A stretch of DNA of 64,000 nucleotides from JBHOQX01 sp042408595 (GCA_042408595.1 JBHOQX010000129.1:62001-126000), one strand, 5' to 3'; numbered from the stretch's first letter, positions 17,656 to 26,692 are shown. Translations and numbers: made by a program. Notes: generated by a model from the letters alone, not told the origin.

Positions 17656-19017
17656 GTGGATGCCATGCGACGACCGGCACAATCGATCCTGCTCCTGCTG
17701 CTCCTGCTGCTGGCGCTGCCGGCTACCGCGCTGCTCTGCGCGCTGGGGCTGCCCGGCGCGCCCGTGGCCCGCGCCGCCGAGGTGCGCGCGTTGACGATCG
17801 GCACCTCCGGGCAGGGCCGCCCGATCAGCGCCGTACGCTTCGGCAGCGGGCCGCTGAAGCTGGTGGTGGTCGGCGATACGCACGGCGCGCCAGAGGCTAA
17901 CACCTATACCCTCACCAACCAGCTCATCGATCACTTTCGCGCCAACCCCGGCGATGTGCCGCCCGGTGTGCGGCTCTACCTCATCCCGACGCTGAACCCG
18001 GACGGGCTGGCGCTCGGCACGCGCTTCAATGCCAGCGGTGTCGATCTGAACCGCAACATGAACACCGATCTGGACGCCTGCCCGGAGAACGACTGGCGCA
18101 CGACGGTGCAGGGTGCGTATGGGCTGATCTCCGACACCGGCGGCCCCTATCCGGACTCGGAGCCGGAAAGCCGGGTGATCCGCGGCTTCCTGCTGGATGC
18201 CAACGGTGCGATCTTTCTGCATAGCAACGCCGGGCTGGTCTTTCCGGCCTTCTGCGAGCATCAGCCATCGATCCGCCTGGGCGAGGTCTACGCCGCCGGG
18301 GCCGGCTACCTGTACAGCCGCTACTGGCCGAAGTACATGATCACCGGCGGGATGCATGACTGGGCCGCCAGCCTGGGCATCGCCGCGATCACCCCGGAGC
18401 TGGTGACCGGCGACGACAGCGAGTTCGGGCAGAACCTGGCGGGACTGCGCGCGGTGCTGGCTGAGGCCGCCGACCTGGTGCCGCCGCTGGACGATCACGT
18501 CGAAGCGGGCGTGCCGGTGCCGGCGCTGATCTGGCGCTACTGGAAGTCGCGCGGCGGCGTGGCGGCCTTCGGCGCGCCGCTGGCCCCCGCCGCGCGCGAC
18601 GGCCCGGTGACGCGCCAGGTATTCGAGCGCGCCGTGCTGGAGCTGCGCCCCGACCGGGCGGACACGCCCGACCTGGTGCGGCCCGCGCCGCTCGGGCGGA
18701 TCGCCGCCGCCGGCCAGCGCCTCGCGCCGGTGCCACGGCCGCCGGACGCCGCCTGGTTCCCGGAGACGGGCCACACGCTGCGCGGCCCATTCCGCGACTA
18801 TTGGGAGCGCGGCGGCGGGCTGGAGGTCTTCGGCTTTCCGCTGACCGAGGAAGTGACGGCGGCGGGGATGGATGGCGCGCGCCGCCTGACGCAGTTCTTC
18901 GAGCGGGCGATGCTGACGTACGATGAGGCCGCGGGCGTCCGCCGGGAGCCGCTTGGCCGGGCCGCGCTGCTACGCGAGCGCCTTGCCCCGCCGTCGTCGC
19001 GCTACCAGCTTCGGTGA
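17656..19017 (+). CDS. Secreted M14-type carboxypeptidase with LGFP-like repeats
   Basis: This 453-residue exported protein begins with a signal peptide (residues 1-40, poly-Leu core, AVARAAE). Residues 45-290 resemble zinc carboxypeptidases of the MpaA/M14 type: His76 and Glu80 in VVGDTHGAPEAN, the substrate-binding pair in VDLNRNMN, His189 in AIFLHSNAG, and catalytic Glu248 in AITPELVTGDD. The first ligand pair is spaced HxxxE instead of the usual HxxE. The C terminus has two repeats of about 55 residues (WRYWKSRGGVAAFGAPL and FRDYWERGGGLEVFGFPL, each ending FFERA or VFERA), like the LGFP-type surface repeats. It probably trims peptides outside the cell. The target is unknown. Confidence 0.75.
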   Translation: MDAMRRPAQSILLLLLLLLALPATALLCALGLPGAPVARAAEVRALTIGTSGQGRPISAVRFGSGPLKLVVVGDTHGAPEANTYTLTNQLIDHFRANPGDVPPGVRLYLIPTLNPDGLALGTRFNASGVDLNRNMNTDLDACPENDWRTTVQGAYGLISDTGGPYPDSEPESRVIRGFLLDANGAIFLHSNAGLVFPAFCEHQPSIRLGEVYAAGAGYLYSRYWPKYMITGGMHDWAASLGIAAITPELVTGDDSEFGQNLAGLRAVLAEAADLVPPLDDHVEAGVPVPALIWRYWKSRGGVAAFGAPLAPAARDGPVTRQVFERAVLELRPDRADTPDLVRPAPLGRIAAAGQRLAPVPRPPDAAWFPETGHTLRGPFRDYWERGGGLEVFGFPLTEEVTAAGMDGARRLTQFFERAMLTYDEAAGVRREPLGRAALLRERLAPPSSRYQLR

Positions 19018-19127
19018 ACGCCGCGCCATGAGGGCGCCGCAGACGCCACCAAGAACCTCGAGACGGGAACCCGTCTCTCTATGGGCGCTCTGGCGCTGTG
19101 GCCGGGCCGCACCGCCCGGGGCGCGGG

Positions 19128-19688
19128 TCATCCAGCGTAGAAGCCGCCCGTCAGCCGGTATTCGACGCCGTAGAGTGCCGGGATGGACGGATGCTGGGCG
19201 TTCGCCGCGTCGGGCGCCCCCGGCAGCGCGCAGACGAGCGCGCCGCGCTGTGGGATCTGCCAATCGCCCGCCGCCCCCGCGGCCGCCGCGGCGCCATGGT
19301 GCTGGAGGCGCGGCCCGAGCGCGGCGTAGCCGCCCTGGCGCGCCGGGCAGCGTACCTCGATCGCCAGCCAGGTCGGCGCGGCCCCCGCCGGGCGGAGCTG
19401 GCCCGCCGCCAGCGGGATCGTCACCTGGCCGTTCGCCACCGGCATGGCGCGCACCTCCACCGGCGCCCCGACCGGCGCGCCGTTCAGCTCCGCATCGTAG
19501 AGCTGGAAGCGGAAGTCGCACGCGCCGGAGACTGGCCCGTTCCAGTTATGGGCCAGCGTGCCGCGGAAGGTGAGCGCGCCCGGAGCGGGCGGAGCCGCCG
19601 CCCCAGGCCGTTGCAGCGCACAAAACGTCGCGAGCATGGCCACGACCGCCGCCGCGGCCGACAGCAGCGCGATGAGCTTGCGGGACAT
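19128..19688 (-). CDS. Small exported protein of unknown function
   Basis: This 186-residue protein starts at the ATG at 19688, with AGGAG 8 bases before it. Residues 1-30 are a signal peptide (MSRKLIALLSAAAAVVAML). The mature part, FRGTLAHNWNGPVSGACDFRFQLYDAELNGAPVG, resembles beta-rich domains with the pattern 'G-x-L...v-G-x-y-D-F-R-F-x-L-Y-D-A' found on exported proteins of Chloroflexota. Four cysteines remain after the signal peptide and could form disulfides. I cannot assign a function. It faces the M14 gene tail to tail. Confidence 0.6.
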   Translation of the reverse strand: MSRKLIALLSAAAAVVAMLATFCALQRPGAAAPPAPGALTFRGTLAHNWNGPVSGACDFRFQLYDAELNGAPVGAPVEVRAMPVANGQVTIPLAAGQLRPAGAAPTWLAIEVRCPARQGGYAALGPRLQHHGAAAAAGAAGDWQIPQRGALVCALPGAPDAANAQHPSIPALYGVEYRLTGGFYAG

Positions 19689-19787
19689 GCACCACTCCTG
19701 GCCGCCGGGAATTCCCCGGCGCCGCCGGCAGCATACCATGCCCGGCGCCGCCCCGGGATGACAGCCTGTTCACGGTTCGGCGAAACG

Positions 19788-19796
19788 TGGTATAGT
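19788..19796 (+). promoter_or_regulatory. Extended -10 promoter of the Pmt-Psd fusion gene
   Basis: TGGTATAGT (19788-19796) is an extended -10. It is followed by an octamer-like stretch (GGTGGCAC, GGTGATAG, about 19808-19850) before the ATG at 19927. Confidence 0.5.
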
Positions 19797-19926
19797 CCGG
19801 GGCAGGGGCGATATGGTGGCACGACGATAGGGTGATAGGGTGGTCAAGCGTCAGGCTCGTCGCTCATCGCGCATCGTTCACCGCGCACCTGCTCCTGTCC
19901 GTAGCATTGAGGACTGAGACAACCCG

Positions 19927-21267
19927 ATGGCGCTGCAGGAAACCGCAACCTTTCTCCGCGCGCTGCGCGGATCGTTCACCAGCATCGGCGCGGTGCTGCC
20001 GACCTCGATCTACGCTGCCCGGGCCATGGTCGCCGAGTTCGCCCGGCGGCGCGGCCCGCGCGCCGTGCTCGAGGTCGGGCCGGGTACAGGGGCGATCACC
20101 GCCGCGATTGTCGAGGCGATGCGCCCGGGCGACCATCTGACGCTGGTGGAGCTGAACGAAGCGTTCGCCACCTTTCTGCGCCGTCGCTTCGACACGGAGC
20201 CGCTCTTCCGCCGGGTGCGCGACCAGGTGACGATCATCCATGGCGACGTGACGCAGCTCGACCGCGGCCTGCGCTTCGACGCGATCATCTCGGCGGTCCC
20301 GTTTACGAATCTGCCCCCGGAGCTGATCGGCGCGATTCTTGACACGTATCGCGCCGTGCTCAAACCGGACGGCACGCTGACCTACATCGAATATGCCTGG
20401 TTCCGTGCGCTCAAGCCGCTGGCGCAGGGCGACGCGGAGCGCGCACGCGTCGCCGCTGCCAATGCCATCCTGGACGACCTGCTGGCGGCGCACGAGTTCC
20501 GCCGCGACACGGTGCTGCGCAACGTGCCGCCGGCCTGGATTCACCACCTGCGGCTGCACGACCCGCCCCCGGAGGCCGCGCTGGCGCTCGCCCCGGACGA
20601 GCGGAGCCGGCGGGTGCGCGTCGGCCCGGCCGGTGTGTCGAGCGAGGCGCTGCCGTGGGCCGGCGGGCTGCTGGCGGCCGGGCTGCTGCTGCGCCGCCTG
20701 CGCCCGTTGCTGTGGAGCGGGGCCGCCGCGGCCATCGCCTTCTTCCGCGACCCGCCGCGCGCCGTCGTGCCGGACGAGGGGGTGGCCTACGCCGCCTGCG
20801 ACGGGCGGGTGCTGGCCGTGGAGCGGGTGCGCGATGCGCGCTTCGGCGAGGAAGAGTGGCTGCGGATCGCGGTCTTCCTCTCATTGCTGGATGTCCACAT
20901 CAACCGCAGCCCGATCGCTGGGAAAGTCGTGCAACAGGTGCGCGCGGCAGGTGGCTACGCCCCGGCCGATTCGCCCGCCGCCGCGCGCAATCATGCGCTC
21001 TACACCGTGATCGACGGCCCGCGCGCCCGCTGTGTCGTGGCGCAGCGCGCCGGGCTGGTGGCCCGCCGGATCGTCGCCTGGGCGCGGCCGGGCGCGCTGC
21101 TGGCGCAGGGCGATCGGTTCGGTCTCATCCGCTTTGGCTCGCGCACGGATGTCTACCTGCCGGCCAGTCGCTTCGCCGCGACCGTCGCACCGGGCGAGAG
21201 CGTCATCGGCGGCGTGACGGTCATCGCCCGGGCTATCTACCCGGCGGAGGCGGCGCAGGGCGATTGA
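19927..21267 (+). CDS. Fused phospholipid N-methyltransferase / phosphatidylserine decarboxylase
   Basis: This 446-residue protein joins two phospholipid enzymes. Residues 1-190 are a PmtA-type SAM-dependent methyltransferase: LPTSIYAARAMV, the SAM motif VLEVGPGTGAITAAIV, VELNEAFATFL, and AVPFTNLPPELI, the phosphatidylethanolamine N-methyltransferase pattern. A linker of about 50 residues leads to a hydrophobic segment (WAGGLLAAGLLLRRLRPLLW). Then comes a short-form phosphatidylserine decarboxylase: AFFRDPPRAVVP, ACDGRVLAVERV, FLSLLDVHINRSPIAG, NHALYTVI and the self-cleavage motif IRFGSRTDVYLP with Gly404-Ser405, where the pyruvoyl group would form. Together they would convert phosphatidylserine to phosphatidylethanolamine and then to N-methylated lipids at the membrane. 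Domain assignment is by motif. The downstream neighbours on the other strand are unrelated. Confidence 0.83.
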   Translation: MALQETATFLRALRGSFTSIGAVLPTSIYAARAMVAEFARRRGPRAVLEVGPGTGAITAAIVEAMRPGDHLTLVELNEAFATFLRRRFDTEPLFRRVRDQVTIIHGDVTQLDRGLRFDAIISAVPFTNLPPELIGAILDTYRAVLKPDGTLTYIEYAWFRALKPLAQGDAERARVAAANAILDDLLAAHEFRRDTVLRNVPPAWIHHLRLHDPPPEAALALAPDERSRRVRVGPAGVSSEALPWAGGLLAAGLLLRRLRPLLWSGAAAAIAFFRDPPRAVVPDEGVAYAACDGRVLAVERVRDARFGEEEWLRIAVFLSLLDVHINRSPIAGKVVQQVRAAGGYAPADSPAAARNHALYTVIDGPRARCVVAQRAGLVARRIVAWARPGALLAQGDRFGLIRFGSRTDVYLPASRFAATVAPGESVIGGVTVIARAIYPAEAAQGD

Positions 21268-21304
21268 CCGCCACGATGCCAGGGTGCTGGGAGGTGTGTA
21301 GCTG

Positions 21305-21796
21305 CTACGTCTCGTCGATTGCAACTTCGACCGGCTGGGCGCCGAGGGTCCGCACCAGCTCCTGCGGGTCGATCTCGACCAGGAAGCCGCGCTTGCCGCC
21401 GTTGATCAGGATGCGGTCGAGCGCCAGGATGCTGGCTTCGACATAGACCGGCAGGGGCTGGCGGGTGCCGAACGGACTCACACCACCGACCTGGTAGCCG
21501 GTGTACTTCGCCACATGCGCCTCGCTCGCCGGGCTCACCTGGCGCACGCCGAGAATCCGGGCGAGCTGTTTGGTCGAAACCGAGCGGTCGCCATGCATCA
21601 GCACGAGCAGCGGCTGGCGCGCATCGGTCTCCATCACCAGCGTCTTGATCACGCGATGTTCGTCTTCGCCCAACTCGGCCGCGGCGCGCGCCGCACCGCC
21701 GTGCGCCGCGTAGTCGTACAGGCGCGGCCGGAAGGCGACGCCCTGCGCCCGTAGGAAGCGCACGCCGGTCGTCACCGGGTAATCGTCCTTCGCCAT
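21305..21796 (-). CDS. ybaK: Cys-tRNA(Pro) deacylase, YbaK/EbsC family
   Basis: This 163-residue trans-editing protein hydrolyses Cys-tRNA(Pro) made in error by prolyl-tRNA synthetase. The core VIKTLVMETDARQPLLVLMHGD, the KQLARILGVRQVSPAS helix and TGYQVGGVSPFGTR are the YbaK signature, with the catalytic Lys in IKTL. Length is typical. It begins 4 bp after the TfoX_N gene on the same strand, so the two are co-transcribed. Confidence 0.92.
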   Translation of the reverse strand: MAKDDYPVTTGVRFLRAQGVAFRPRLYDYAAHGGAARAAAELGEDEHRVIKTLVMETDARQPLLVLMHGDRSVSTKQLARILGVRQVSPASEAHVAKYTGYQVGGVSPFGTRQPLPVYVEASILALDRILINGGKRGFLVEIDPQELVRTLGAQPVEVAIDET

Positions 21797-21800
21797 CGCA

Positions 21801-22112
21801 TCACCGTTGCTTGCGCCGCGCCACGGCCACGGCCTCGTCCAACCACTCCCGCAGCCGGTCGGTATCCTCGAGGACCTCGACCGGGACGGCGTAGTAGCCC
21901 GCGCCGTACGGCCACGGCCGCATGCCAGCCGCGGTATAGCGTGGGCGGCTCATCTCGTCCACTTTGAAGAAGAGTTCGTCGTCGAAGACCAGCGCGAAGA
22001 AGAGCTCGCCGGCGTACAGCCCGACCCCGCCGAACATCCTCCGCGCCCGCACCGGGGCTGCCTCGCGCAACTGGTCGAGCACGAACTCCAGGTATCCATC
22101 GCTGACGGGCAT
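21801..22112 (-). CDS. TfoX N-terminal domain protein
   Basis: This 103-residue protein consists of a TfoX_N domain (PF04993) alone: LEFVLDQLREAAPVRARRMFGGVGLYAGELFFALVFDDELFFKVDE, then the typical WPYGAGYYAVPVEVLED. The full TfoX competence regulator has an extra C-terminal helix-hairpin domain that is absent here, so a competence role is not implied. The open frame extends to 22334, but the ATG at 22112 matches the family N terminus. It lies divergent to potA. Confidence 0.85.
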   Translation of the reverse strand: MPVSDGYLEFVLDQLREAAPVRARRMFGGVGLYAGELFFALVFDDELFFKVDEMSRPRYTAAGMRPWPYGAGYYAVPVEVLEDTDRLREWLDEAVAVARRKQR

Positions 22113-22243
22113 CTCGCGCTCCGCGCACTGAGCGCATAGCGATCGGCGGGCTTCCGGCGCCGGCTTGCCACGGCGCACCGCGCCCGTCAGCCACTCGCTC
22201 CGCCGCGATTGTATCACCTTCTGGCGGGCCGCGGCGCGTCTTA

Positions 22244-22252
22244 TGGTATAAT
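22244..22252 (+). promoter_or_regulatory. Extended -10 promoter of the pot operon
   Basis: TGGTATAAT (22244-22252) lies 42 bp before the GTG start of potA. The -35 region is not recognisable, as expected for an extended -10 promoter. Confidence 0.6.
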
Positions 22253-22293
22253 TGCGGAACCCATAGGTTACCCCCGCCAGTCCGGAGGAGCGT

Positions 22294-23412
22294 GTGAAGG
22301 ATGGCTTCGCGATTGAGATGCGCGACGTCACCAAGCGGTTTGGCGAGGTCGTCGCGGTCGATCATGTGAACCTGCAAATCCGCAACGGCGAATTTTTCTC
22401 GATGCTCGGCCCGTCTGGCTGCGGTAAGACGACCAGCCTGCGGATGCTCGCTGGCTTCGAGTTCCCGACCGAGGGCGAGATCTACCTCAACGGCCGCCCG
22501 ATCGGCGGCGCCCCCCCGTATCAGCGCAATGTTAACACAGTCTTCCAGTCGTACGCGCTGTTTCCGCATATGACAGTCGCCGAGAACGTCGCCTTTGGCT
22601 TGGAGATGAAGCAGGTGCCGAAGCCGGAGATCGCCGCGCGCGTGGCCGAGGCACTGGAGATGGTGCGCCTGCGCGGGTACGACACGCGCCGGCCGCGGCA
22701 GCTTTCCGGCGGCCAGCAGCAGCGCGTTGCGCTGGCCCGCGCGCTGGTGAACCGCCCGGAGGTGCTGCTGCTCGACGAGCCGCTCGGCGCGCTCGACCAG
22801 AAGCTGCGCAAGGAGATGCAGCTCGAATTGAAGGGTCTGCAGGAGACGCTGGGCATCACCTTTATCTTCGTCACGCACGATCAGGAAGAGGCGTTGACGA
22901 TGAGCGACCGGATCGCGGTGATGAACCTGGGCAAGGTGCTGCAGGTCGGCACGCCGACCGAGATCTACGAGCGCCCCACCTGCCGGTTCGTCGCCGATTT
23001 CATCGGCGAGTCGAACTTCATCGCCGGGCGTGTGAGCGCCGTCGAGCCGGGCTGCGCCGCCGTGACGACGCCCGAGGGGCTGACAATCTTCGGTCAGAGC
23101 CAGCGGCAGCACAGCCTAGGCGATGAGGTGGTCGTCTCGGTGCGGCCGGAGAAAGCGCGACTCATCCCGGAGTGCGCGCCGGAGGACCTGCCGCCCGGCG
23201 CGGCGGGGCGCGGCTTCCCGGTGGTTGTCGACCGCGTCGCCTACATCGGCAGCGATACGCGCATCATTGTGCGGCTGCCCAATGGCGAGCGCGCCTTCAA
23301 CGTCTGGGAACAGAACACCCGCTCGACGCTCGACCGCGATGCCTACTGGCAGCAGGGCGAGCGCGGCTACCTCTGGTGGCCGCCGGAGAACGCCCTGGTG
23401 CTGGCCGAGTAG
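22294..23412 (+). CDS. potA: Spermidine/putrescine ABC transporter ATP-binding protein
   Basis: This 372-residue ATPase powers polyamine import. Walker A is GPSGCGKTT, the signature is LSGGQQQRVALARAL and Walker B is VLLLDEPLGALD, followed by the switch His in FVTHDQEEAL. A TOBE-type regulatory domain covers about residues 250-372. GGAGGAG stands 3-4 bases before the GTG at 22294, which I take as the start. It is the first gene of potABCD: potB follows after 27 bp, and the whole set is encoded in one direction. Confidence 0.94.
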   Translation: MKDGFAIEMRDVTKRFGEVVAVDHVNLQIRNGEFFSMLGPSGCGKTTSLRMLAGFEFPTEGEIYLNGRPIGGAPPYQRNVNTVFQSYALFPHMTVAENVAFGLEMKQVPKPEIAARVAEALEMVRLRGYDTRRPRQLSGGQQQRVALARALVNRPEVLLLDEPLGALDQKLRKEMQLELKGLQETLGITFIFVTHDQEEALTMSDRIAVMNLGKVLQVGTPTEIYERPTCRFVADFIGESNFIAGRVSAVEPGCAAVTTPEGLTIFGQSQRQHSLGDEVVVSVRPEKARLIPECAPEDLPPGAAGRGFPVVVDRVAYIGSDTRIIVRLPNGERAFNVWEQNTRSTLDRDAYWQQGERGYLWWPPENALVLAE

Positions 23413-23439
23413 GGCCGGCCTGGCACAACGGAGAGGCAT

Positions 23440-24339
23440 ATGGCGGTTGAGTCCATCCCGGCGTCGCAGGCGCGGGCCACGCAGGAAGAGCTGCGCCGGC
23501 GCGACCGGCGGCAACTGGCCTGGCTGCTGTTCCCCGGCCTCGCCTGGCTGCTGCTCTTCTTCGCCGCCCCGCTGCTGATCATCGTCGTCTACAGCTTCCT
23601 CACCCGCGCGCCGAACGGACTGCCGACGCTGCCGTTCACGCTCGGCAACTTCGTCACCCTCTTCACCGAAGATATCTACGTCAACGCCTATCTGCGCTCG
23701 ATCTGGTTCGGCGTGCTCACCACCGTGATCTGCCTGCTGATCGGCTACCCGCTGGCGCTGTTCATCGCGCAGCGCGGCGGGCGCTGGCGTAGCGCGCTGC
23801 TGTTCCTGATCCTCATCCCCTTCTGGACGAATTTCTTGGTCCGAACCTACGCCTGGATGTTGATTTTGAGCAACAACGGCCTGCTCAACACGCTCATCCA
23901 GTCGCTCGGCCTGCCGCGCCAGACGCTGCTCAACACGCCGACGGCGGTGCTGATCGGCCTGGTCTATGGCGAATTGCCGTTTATGATCCTGCCGATCTAC
24001 GCCTCGATCGACCGCTTCGACTTTACGCTGCTGGAGGCCGCCTCGGACCTCGGCGCCAACCGGGTGCGCGCTTTCCTGCGGGTGATGCTGCCGCTGACGA
24101 TGCCGGGTATCGCCGCCGGCTCGGTCCTGGTCTTCATCCCGACCGTCGGCCAGTTCGTCGTTTCCGACTTGCTCGGCGGGGCCAAGGTGGACCTGCTCGG
24201 CAACCTGCTCCAGCGGCTCTTCACCCGCTCGAACCCGCCCAACTGGCCGCTCGGCTCGGCCATGGCGCTGACGTTTATGGTTGTGCTGACGGTCGGCGTC
24301 ATCCTGTACTTCCGCGTCACCACGGAGGACGACCGATGA
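23440..24339 (+). CDS. potB: Spermidine/putrescine ABC transporter permease
   Basis: This 299-residue inner-membrane permease has about six transmembrane segments after a 30-residue basic N terminus (EELRRRDRRQLAWLLFPGLAWLLLFF). The EAA loop that docks on the ATPase is LLEAASDLGANRVRAFLRVMLPLTMPGI. Its last 4 nt (ATGA) overlap the potC start, which means translational coupling. Confidence 0.92.
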   Translation: MAVESIPASQARATQEELRRRDRRQLAWLLFPGLAWLLLFFAAPLLIIVVYSFLTRAPNGLPTLPFTLGNFVTLFTEDIYVNAYLRSIWFGVLTTVICLLIGYPLALFIAQRGGRWRSALLFLILIPFWTNFLVRTYAWMLILSNNGLLNTLIQSLGLPRQTLLNTPTAVLIGLVYGELPFMILPIYASIDRFDFTLLEAASDLGANRVRAFLRVMLPLTMPGIAAGSVLVFIPTVGQFVVSDLLGGAKVDLLGNLLQRLFTRSNPPNWPLGSAMALTFMVVLTVGVILYFRVTTEDDR

Positions 24340-25202
24340 TCGAAGCGACGTCGAGCGCCCGCGCCCCCGCCCGCCCGGCGGCTCGCGCCGAAGGCCGGCG
24401 CACCTGGCGCGATGTCGCGCTGGCTGCCTTCGCTACGCTGGCGTTCGCATTCCTTTACCTGCCGATCGTTATCCTGGTGGCTTTTTCGTTCACGCGCGAC
24501 ACCTTCGGCGTGCGCTGGACGGGCTTCACGCTCGACTGGTACATGCGCCTGTTCCAGGACTCCCGCCTGATGGGCGCGGCGCTCAACACGCTGCTCGTCG
24601 CGCTGGTCGCCACGGTTGTCTCCACGGTGTTCGGCACGATGCTGGCCCTGGGGCTGGAGCGCTATCGCTTCCGCGGCCGCACGGGCGTCGATGCGCTGCT
24701 CTACCTGCCGGTCGTCATCCCAGAGATCGTCATGGCGCTGTCGCTGCTGGCGTTCTTCGCCTTCTCGTTCGGCCTGATCGAGCGGCTGACGGGCGTGCAG
24801 CTCAATTTCAGCATCGCCACGGTGATCATCGCGCATATCGCGTTCTGTATCTCATTCGTGGTGATTGTCGTCCGCGCCAGCCTCAAGGGATTCGACAGCC
24901 GACTCGAAGAAGCGGCGCAGGATTTAGGCGCCAATCCCCGACAGACCTTCTGGCGCATCACATTCCCGCTGATCCTGCCGGGCATTATCGGCGGCGCGCT
25001 GCTTGCATTCACCCTGTCGCTGGACGACTTTATCATCAGCTTTTTCACATCCGGCCCCGGCACATCGCTGTTGCCGGTGGAGGTCTACGGGCAGGTGAAA
25101 CGCGCGATCACGCCCAAGATCAACGCGATTTCGACCGTGATGTTGCTGCTGTCGATGGTACTGGTGTTTTTGTCGCAGTTCGTCTCGCGTCGGCAGCGGT
25201 GA
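24336..25202 (+). CDS. potC: Spermidine/putrescine ABC transporter permease
   Basis: This 288-residue second permease has about six membrane segments. Its EAA loop is LEEAAQDLGANPRQTFWRITFPLILPGI, and LSLDDFIISFF is the PotC-type segment near the C terminus. A 241-bp gap separates it from potD. That gap (25203-25443) starts with ~7-8-nt repeat-like units (gacgaaag, gatgaaag) and otherwise shows no gene. Confidence 0.92.
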   Translation: MIEATSSARAPARPAARAEGRRTWRDVALAAFATLAFAFLYLPIVILVAFSFTRDTFGVRWTGFTLDWYMRLFQDSRLMGAALNTLLVALVATVVSTVFGTMLALGLERYRFRGRTGVDALLYLPVVIPEIVMALSLLAFFAFSFGLIERLTGVQLNFSIATVIIAHIAFCISFVVIVVRASLKGFDSRLEEAAQDLGANPRQTFWRITFPLILPGIIGGALLAFTLSLDDFIISFFTSGPGTSLLPVEVYGQVKRAITPKINAISTVMLLLSMVLVFLSQFVSRRQR

Positions 25203-25443
25203 GACGACGAAAGACGGAGGAAGATGAAAGATGGACGAAAGCCAGCTTTACCTCCCGGATAGATGTTCTAAATGCATTATCTGCTATTGCGGTCCTATCT
25301 GATGCGCAAAGATCGACGTAGCCGCCTTCAGGCGGTACGCGGGCGCGGACGCTGCCGAAGGTGGCACGATCATTCACGCGAGATCGCTCCATCGTCCACG
25401 TCCACCGCCCACCGTCCAGTCTAGCGTAAGGAGCAGAATCCCT

Positions 25444-26673
25444 ATGGAACGCCTCAAACTCTCCATCCTGCTGCTGGTCGGGCTGCTGCTGGCGGCCTGT
25501 GGCGGCGGTGCGACCGCCCCGGCGGCCACTGCGGCGCCGGCCGCGCCCACCGCCGCCGCAACCGCTGCCCCGGCGGCCACCGCGGCGCCGGCCGAGCCCA
25601 CCGCCGCGCCCACCGCCGCCCCCGCGGCGACGGCCGCGCCGACCACCGAACTCCAGGTGGACAAGTCCAAACTCGCCAAGGAACTGAAGTTCTACAACTG
25701 GACCGACTACATCGATCCATCCATCCTGGCGGACTTCGAGAAGGAGTATGGCGTCAAAGTCACCATGGACCTGTATGACGCCAACGAGGACATGATCGCC
25801 AAGGTGCGGGCCGGCCGCACCGGCTACGATATCGTCGTCCCGTCGGACTACGCGGTGCAGGAAATGGTCAAGGAGAACCTGCTGGCGAAGCTCGACAAAT
25901 CGCTGCTGCCGAACATCGTCCACCTGAAGCCGCAGCAACTGGACCTGTACTACGACAAGGGTAATGTCTACTCAGTGCCGTATTTCTATGGCATCAGCGG
26001 CATCGCCTACAATGCCAGCAAGTTCCCGAACGGTATCGAGAGCTGGGCGGCGCTCTTCGATCCGGCGCAGGCCGCGAAGTACAAGGGCGAATTCAGCATG
26101 CTGGACGATGCCCGCGAGACGCCCGGCGCGGCGCTCAAATACCTGGGCAAGTCGCTCAACGATACCAACCCAGATGATCTGAAAAAGGTCGAGGAGCTGC
26201 TCAAGCAGCAGAAGCAATTCATCGCGGCCTACAACAGCAGCGATGTGAACCGCAAGCTGGCGAGCGGCGAGTATATCCTGGCGCATGCCTGGAGCGGCAC
26301 GGCTATGCAGGCGCGGCAGGGGCTGGGCCAGGAGTTTTCCGGCAACCCGGACATCAAGTTCGTCATCCCCAAAGAGGGCGGGATGATCTGGCAGGACAAT
26401 CTCGCCATCCTGGCCGACTCGCCGAACATCTATACCGCCCACGTCTTCATCAACTTCCTGCTGCGCCCCGACATCGCCGCGCGCAATGCCGAGTATGTCG
26501 GCTACCTGACGCCGAACAAGGACGCCGAGCCGATGCTGTCGCCCGAGACGCAGGCGCTCTACAAGGAGGGCTTTGCGCCGGATGAGGAGACTTACAAACG
26601 GCTCGAATGGGCGGTGCGCAACGAAACGACCAAGGCGTTCGATGAGCTGTGGACGGCGGTGAAGGGCGAGTAG
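25444..26673 (+). CDS. potD: Spermidine/putrescine-binding lipoprotein
   Basis: This 409-residue solute-binding protein is lipid-anchored. The signal peptide ends in the lipobox LLAAC with Cys19. An Ala/Pro/Thr-rich linker (about residues 22-72, repeats of AAPAAT) precedes the folded domain. LKFYNWTDYIDPSILADFEKEYGVKVTMDLYDANE and GYDIVVPSDYAVQEM are the PotD signature. It delivers polyamines to PotBC. AAGGAG lies upstream of the ATG. Confidence 0.94.
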   Translation: MERLKLSILLLVGLLLAACGGGATAPAATAAPAAPTAAATAAPAATAAPAEPTAAPTAAPAATAAPTTELQVDKSKLAKELKFYNWTDYIDPSILADFEKEYGVKVTMDLYDANEDMIAKVRAGRTGYDIVVPSDYAVQEMVKENLLAKLDKSLLPNIVHLKPQQLDLYYDKGNVYSVPYFYGISGIAYNASKFPNGIESWAALFDPAQAAKYKGEFSMLDDARETPGAALKYLGKSLNDTNPDDLKKVEELLKQQKQFIAAYNSSDVNRKLASGEYILAHAWSGTAMQARQGLGQEFSGNPDIKFVIPKEGGMIWQDNLAILADSPNIYTAHVFINFLLRPDIAARNAEYVGYLTPNKDAEPMLSPETQALYKEGFAPDEETYKRLEWAVRNETTKAFDELWTAVKGE

Positions 26674-26692
26674 CCTCGCCACAACTGCCGAG

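Noticed and set aside
19808..19850. Octamer array upstream of the Pmt-Psd gene as a full member of the octamer family
   Set aside because: Only two or three units resemble the family and the 8-nt register is lost quickly, so it is mentioned only in passing.
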